A stretch of 64,000 bases of DNA, taken from positions 496,001 through 560,000 of the forward strand of contig OZ037867.1 of NCBI GenBank assembly GCA_964035575.1, read 5' to 3'. Made by a program: the position numbers and the translations under genes. The notes under the pieces are model-generated. The model searched no databases and was not told the DNA's origin. It saw only the letters and a list, made by a program, of their open reading frames with translations. The stretch's first letter is position 1, and each line of letters starts with the position of its first letter. Source of the stretch: Rhynchopus sp. YZ270_cl-10. Lineage: Eukaryota; Euglenozoa; Diplonemea; Diplonemida; Diplonemidae. Positions 59,137 through 64,000 of the stretch are shown here, piece by piece.

Positions 59137-59994
59137 TTATCGGCTAAAAAAAATATTGACACAATCCATATTTTGCTCTTTTTTTGGGTACATACAACTT
59201 TTCGGGTCGGCCCCAGGATTCCGCATTGAACCCTTCTGGCTTCTCATGCTACCAACACGGGAGGGGGTTTTGCTTGCAGTGGAGCCTTGCTTGATGAGGC
59301 TGCCTGTCAGCTGTGGGGGCGCCTCCTTGTCCTCGGAGGGCTGTGACTCGGGGCGGGCACCGTCGTTTGTCTCTGGCGCGGTGTTGTTGGCACCATCCTT
59401 CGGCTGCTCCTGAGCGGGAGCGGTTGCAATCGGTTTTGTAGGTTGAGTAGTGTTTACAGTTGCAGTGGTCCCCTCGGTAGCGCTGGCAACATCAATCGGA
59501 TCCGGCGCCAATAAACTCAAATTCGGTGTCGAAGCTACGTGAGCCAACATGTTCTCGCTCCCGTTCGCGCTGAACGACCCCATATGATGCTTCTTGTAAT
59601 CCTTCTTCGCCTCAGGGCTGTTCAACTTCCCCTTCATCTCTTCCTGCTGATCCTGGAGTGTATCCGTGATGGAGGTTGTCCACGTCTCTGTTTCGTCGTT
59701 CTTTGTTGTGGCGGTAAACGTGCTGGCCCCCTTCTTTTTCTTTTTTTTCTTCTTGGTGCAGTTTGACTTCTCGGATTTGGAGGACATTTCCTCCTTTGCA
59801 CCCCGCTTCCTCCGTCTGCTCTTTGTTGTTACCTCTGTTGGGTCGAAATCAGTCAGATTATCGTCCACCGCCCCCTTCTTCTTCCTCCGTGTCCGGGTGG
59901 TCGTCTGTGTCATCTCGTCGGGTTCCTCTAGGTGCATCGCGCTCGTCCACCCATTCTCCTTCTGCGGGGCCTCCTTCGTGGCACCGCAGCCCAT
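59137..59994 (-). CDS. Probable N-myristoylated, basic hypothetical protein (285 aa)
   Basis: ATG-started 285-aa frame. The N-terminus MGCGATKE offers Gly2 for myristoylation and Cys3 for palmitoylation, so membrane attachment is likely. The rest is low complexity: basic clusters near 34-40 (TRTRRKKKG), 59-65 (SRRRKRG) and 81-88 (eight Lys), a Thr/Glu-rich middle part, MGSFSANGSENMLAHVASTP near 140-157, and a Ser/Lys-rich C-terminus (TPSRVGSMRSQKGSMR). There is no folded domain or membrane segment. Basic clusters next to an acylated end resemble effector-type proteins that bind acidic lipids. I do not recognise the family. There are no introns. Confidence 0.75.
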   Translation of the reverse strand: MGCGATKEAPQKENGWTSAMHLEEPDEMTQTTTRTRRKKKGAVDDNLTDFDPTEVTTKSRRRKRGAKEEMSSKSEKSNCTKKKKKKKKGASTFTATTKNDETETWTTSITDTLQDQQEEMKGKLNSPEAKKDYKKHHMGSFSANGSENMLAHVASTPNLSLLAPDPIDVASATEGTTATVNTTQPTKPIATAPAQEQPKDGANNTAPETNDGARPESQPSEDKEAPPQLTGSLIKQGSTASKTPSRVGSMRSQKGSMRNPGADPKSCMYPKKEQNMDCVNIFFSR

Positions 59995-62016
59995 AATGCT
60001 CGGGCGTTATGTGCCACCTTCTTCCCAACCCAAACCCCCCACCACCCTACACCGTCCCTCCAAAAGGTCGATGCAAAAAGAAAATAAGAAAAAAAGATGT
60101 ATGGGGGGGAGGAAAACTCCGTGTAACTGTAAAAACGCTTTGAAGAAAATTGGCTTGGGGGGTGTAAAGTCCTCGTGGAATGGTGTGTAACACATCGGGA
60201 CGGTGGAACCTCCATTTCTCGTCAGAAAAAATATTTTTTTGTAAAGATGTGTGCCTCTCTCTCTCGTGAATACTTATCTTTGCCACTGTCGTGATCGCGC
60301 GGGAACACGCTGGGTGTGTAAATTTGACTGTTTTTTCGTCTCAGAGACGGTTGTTCGGGATGATGTCGTCGCCCCATTTACTTGAAATATGCGTTAACAT
60401 GGATAATTGCCAAAAAAAAAAAAAAAATCAGAGATGAAACCGGATGTCACATTCATTTCGCAATGAAACGAACGGACCGTTTCGAACGCAAGGAAACTAA
60501 TGCTGGGCAATTTGCGCATTTACTGCTGCCTCCCATAGGCGTCGTTTCTCGGCCCCCAAGCGTCCCTCCCCGATCATCGAACCCTAATTCCCCGTTACAG
60601 CCAGAGTTTCCCCTGCTCTCTGTCAAAAGCTGATTGATATCCCCCCCTGTAGAACCCATCGAAGCACCCACAGCCATGCGGAACACTCTTCAGGTGGGAC
60701 ACTAAGTCACTCCAATGAACCCTGGAGGAAAAGAGAAGCTGAAAGTGCAAATGGAAACCCAAACGGAAAACCCCAGAACAGAGTACCAGCATTCCCCCCC
60801 CCCCCATAGGCGGGAGACAACCTGGGTAGGGTCGTGAACATTGACAGAACCACACACCTGCCCCCGATACCAGCCACCTCGGAGAAAACGCTTTGCTCAA
60901 AAGCAGATGACATTATTCGGGGAGATGTGGACTTCGCATAATTACAGACAGACTGCAAACACCAAGCTGAGTGGGGGTCCTTCTCTGGCCCGTTCACACC
61001 CTCCTCCTTCTGTCGCATTCCCACCCCACCCACCCCACCCCAACCCCATCCTTCGCAGTCGCAGCTCTTCCCTCAGAGGTTGAGAGGAACACCCACAGCA
61101 CGCCACCCGACCCTCGGAGAAGGTTTGCACCTTCAGGGTTGCGAAATGCAATGCAACCTCCGAGAGTCGTGACAGGCCACCAGACACATCTCACCTATAC
61201 GCTGCCAAACCCTCTGCAATACGCTGGCCTGACCGTGGTTCTTTCACACTCCGGAGAAAACCGTCACCGTGCGAGAAAACCGTCCCTGGTCAGTCCCACC
61301 AAGACTCCGCAACACCATCCCAAGAAGAAACATGCCTCTCACCAGCCAAGGTCCTCCCAGACACCCCTGGTGTGAACACCCGCCACAGGATTAGGCACCA
61401 CCCACTCACAAGATGCTTTCAACACCATCCTCAGGCCTGAAGAAGGGGGCTTTTTGTGCTGAGCAGCGCTTCGAAGCACAAGGTAACCACGCCTTTTTCT
61501 GTACGGCCCAACAACACCCTCCCCCCTTCCCCCTCCCCCTCAACAATCAACAGCCATCCTCACACATCTTTCCCCCTATCCCCTTCTCAGCACACATCCC
61601 TCTGCAAGACAAGCTCACCCAACACAAAGTGCCCCTCACTGCCTCAGAGTAGGAGCAAAGAGGCAGGTTCTGTTCCCTCCCCCTCATATCCCCCCTATCC
61701 CCTCTCCCCTATCCCCTCTCCCCCCTTCCCCTTCCCCTTCCCCTTTCTCAATCAAACTTGAGTAACACTGTATTTCTCAGGGGTTGACTATCAGAGAGAA
61801 AAAAAAAAATCGCCAAAAGAAGCGACAACTCTTCCTCCCCCCCAGCCCTCACCAAGATAGACAGAAAAGTTGATCTGATGGTCCTCAGCCACTCATACTG
61901 GGTCACCACATCAACGTATCCTCTAGAAACAGACCTGCCTCTTGAACCACCCAACGCAACCCATAGGGGGGGCTATTTGGGTTATACACAAGCGAGTCGT
62001 GGAAACGCGGCGCGAC
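59995..62016. other. Long intergenic region, no convincing gene
   Basis: An H2 hairpin lies at 60245-60279 (GATGTGTGCCTCTCTCTC, GTGAATACTTATC). A C run lies near 60797-60810. A strongly pyrimidine-rich stretch (CCCCTTCCCCCTCCCC-like) spans 61515-61745. GC content is higher than elsewhere, and several 80-130-codon frames exist on both strands without domains, so a missed gene cannot be excluded. Confidence 0.4.
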
Positions 62017-62235
62017 ATGCTGTGGTTTAATTACTCAGTTGGATTCCTCTTATTCGTAATAGTTCCAAGTTGGTACTTCATTGTAGACGCGTCCAGGGCA
62101 GTGTTAGCCGAGAATCAGAGGCCGCAGTTGCACCCGAGAGCGCGACCGCAGCCACATCAACCCTATACTAACGCGAACCCTCTAGCAATCTACACGTACC
62201 CTCGGAGCCAATCCTTTTTCCCCAAAGTGATCTGA
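62017..62235 (+). CDS. Possible small single-pass membrane protein (72 aa)
   Basis: The first true ATG of a longer open frame gives MLWFNYSVGFLLFVIVPSWY, then FIVDASRAVLAENQ, with a hydrophobic segment at ~4-24. A Pro/His/Arg-rich hydrophilic tail follows, ending FFPKVI. Length and plan resemble small organelle or ER membrane proteins, but no family can be named. The amino-acid pattern looks more real than that of neighbouring frames. Confidence 0.35.
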   Translation: MLWFNYSVGFLLFVIVPSWYFIVDASRAVLAENQRPQLHPRARPQPHQPYTNANPLAIYTYPRSQSFFPKVI

Positions 62236-64000
62236 CGTCGATGCAAAAACCTAGAAGATAAATGCCTCAGTATAAGGTTGGAGGGTCGTCTGAGCTGTAA
62301 GTGAGAATGCGAAGCACGGTCAAAGGTCAAAGCGGTGGAAAGGAGTGTGAGGAATCAGGGGACATAGAATTTTTTTTGAAAAAATAGCAACTCTTTTTTT
62401 TATTTCATGAAGAGAGTGGGGAAGGGGGGAAGGGGGGAAGGGATCGGATTGGGGATTACCGTTTAGCTAAACTCAGTAAAATTCAGTGAACGGGAAAATA
62501 TTCTGCAGCCCCAACCCGACCTCCTTCCCTGACCTGAAAATGGGGGCGAGGAGAAAAGCATAAACATGTGATGCATTGATCGCTTCGTGAACTCCACACA
62601 ACCTTTCCTCACCTATCTCTCGTTTCGTGGATACCGCTACTACGTCCTACTCCCGCCTCCACTCGTCAGGTAACGAACGGGGATCATTGGATGCCCAGGC
62701 TAGCTAGGCCCGGGTGAGATAGGTTTGGTCAGGCTTTATCCCTGCGTCAGAGTGTGGCCAAGGCTATAAAGCACAAGACCGTATTCTCGCAAAACAGGTG
62801 GGAGTGTCACTCATCCGAGTTTGGAGTGCGGAACATTTCTCTTAACATTACATGTTTGGGTAAAATTTTATCCCTTATTTTTACTATTCTGTCTGACACT
62901 TGCCACCTGATTTGGACCCGTGTTTGGCAGCATTGGATTATCTGGCCAAATCAGCGGACTTGTGCGTCAAGATGAATACCCTCCCAAATATAAAAAAAAA
63001 AAAAAAAAAAGTTTGTATGGTGTGATTTCCCAAAAATTAGAAGCACAAAAGGTCCTTCTCGGGTCCTTGATAGATAGATTAGATAGGTTGAGGCTGAATG
63101 GCGGAATTCAGACCGTTCCACCAGACATATATCCAACCTTGTGTCAGCAGTACACCTTGGAGAATCAAACAACCATAGGGGAAGTAAACCGGATATTGAA
63201 AAAAGAAGAAAAAAATATGTAGCAAATTAAGACAGACCAAATAATAGACAGATACACACCACAGACACGGCTGGCCAATGTCATGTTTTTTTGGGTTCGG
63301 TTCTTGGTTGCGACTCCTGAAATCATAAGAAGGAGTCCTAATTACTCTTCACCCTGATAGATGGCTCGTAGCCTGAGAGCTTGCCACATCCTCGGATAAG
63401 GCTGTGGCTTGTCTGGAAAGACGCTCAAAATCTATTTTTTTTTCCCTTTTTTTTTTTTTTTTTTTTTTTTTTGCAGCAAAAGCAGGGCTCTCGGAGATCA
63501 CCCCCAAAACCCAAAAAAGGGGGGTGATTTGGGGTCAAAAAAATTTCCCCACACTATGTGCAAAGGGTGGGACGTGGGAAAGAAACTGCGGTCATGGCAC
63601 CCGAAAGGTTCCGGGCGAAGCCACGGTACGCAACATTTCTATAAAATGTTGACATAAAATGGCACTGTCGTTGGTAATTATCGTCAGTTTGCATGAATTT
63701 TACTTCCATATTTTGCTAAACGAAAGTTTCTGGCGAAGCCACGGTACGCAACATTTCAAAAAAATGCGCTTAAAATGCACATTATTACAGCCAAACTATG
63801 TCAAAGGGAAGGATGGTTGTAAGCTTGCGCCGCAGGCGCACGGTACGCTACTTTTTTCTTTCGCCATGCTGCATGCTTCCTTTTTCCTTCGGCGTTTGAC
63901 CAATTGAGTCGCGTTCTGGCTGTGACGGGTCACTTTGTTCACTGCTGTGTGAACAACGGAGCTCTAGTAGAAAGACCCCCCAAAAAAAATCCGGATTTCC
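62236..64000. other. Terminal region, no clear gene
   Basis: A frame near 62976-63222 encodes LEAQKVLLGSLIDRLDRLRL and IYPTLCQQYTLENQTTIGEV without an in-frame ATG; it could be an exon but is unsupported. Two ~38-bp direct repeats (63602-63640 and 63721-63757) share GCGAAGCCACGGTACGCAAC. A GCGCC TGC GGCGC-type word with CGGTACG lies near 63825-63845. A ~24-T run lies at 63448-63472. Confidence 0.45.

Noticed and set aside
60595-61375. Several 80-134-codon frames between 60.6 and 61.4 kb
   Set aside because: Both strands open, no domains, proline or glycine runs from simple sequence.
62920-63222. 100-codon frame near the right end
   Set aside because: No in-frame ATG and a Lys run from a poly-A tract; kept only as a remark for the terminal region.
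1-64000. tRNA, 5S or spliceosomal RNA genes
   Set aside because: I looked for GGTTCGA-type B boxes, U6 ACAGAGA with its flanks, and 5S-like boxes and found no complete match. A dedicated covariance search was not possible.

Overview
The window is nuclear DNA of a microbial eukaryote (protist). The genes are almost all free of introns and GC-rich. They sit in long AT-rich spacers full of homopolymers, palindromes, microsatellites and small dispersed repeats. The gene types are eukaryotic: an Snf2/Brahma-type ATPase, a lysosomal-type sialate O-acetylesterase, a probable PUF RNA-binding protein, a probable acylated protein and a pogo transposase with one 50-nt GT-AG intron. Sequence alone does not fix the lineage; a flagellate with few introns is plausible.

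Layout. 1-2.4 kb: a small acidic ORF and a block of ~185-bp tandem repeats. 2.7-16.4 kb: a cluster of six intact minus-strand genes and one fragment for small secreted-type, single-pass membrane proteins with a cysteine-rich tail, partly in visible tandem segmental duplications; the Snf2 ATPase (11.6-14.2 kb) lies inside the cluster. 16.9-18.8 kb: sialate O-acetylesterase. 18.8-39 kb: no convincing gene, but dozens of short hairpin repeats, a ~3.2-kb element bounded by long inverted repeats (28.2-31.4 kb), a small MITE, a composite element with a 23-bp terminal inverted repeat, and several microsatellites. 39.1-42.0 kb: a complete-looking pogo element with TA target duplications and a spliced transposase. 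42-48 kb: a repeat-derived ORF, the PUF gene, a coiled-coil gene and a 132-bp MITE. 48.7-59 kb: a LINE 3' fragment, large microsatellites, an 881-bp-arm palindrome, two further large palindromes, a 50-base G run and a second composite element. 59.1-60.0 kb: a gene for a probable N-myristoylated basic protein. 60-64 kb: one possible 72-aa membrane protein, otherwise no clear gene.

How it fits together. The named genes look like independent housekeeping or surface functions, not a pathway. The most unusual content is the repeat system. (1) An A-tailed mini-hairpin repeat of ~50-85 bp occurs about 19 times; two copies can be read as insertions by comparing duplicated segments, so it looks mobile. 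(2) A superfamily of short hairpins shares a GCCTC-type core while the stems vary. (3) Microsatellites of 7, 8 and 9 bp are all built on one core, CTGTGTA. (4) Composite palindromic elements end at long G or C runs. (5) The membrane-protein genes carry a 3' hairpin with a paired base change, and one gene is a mosaic of two subfamilies.
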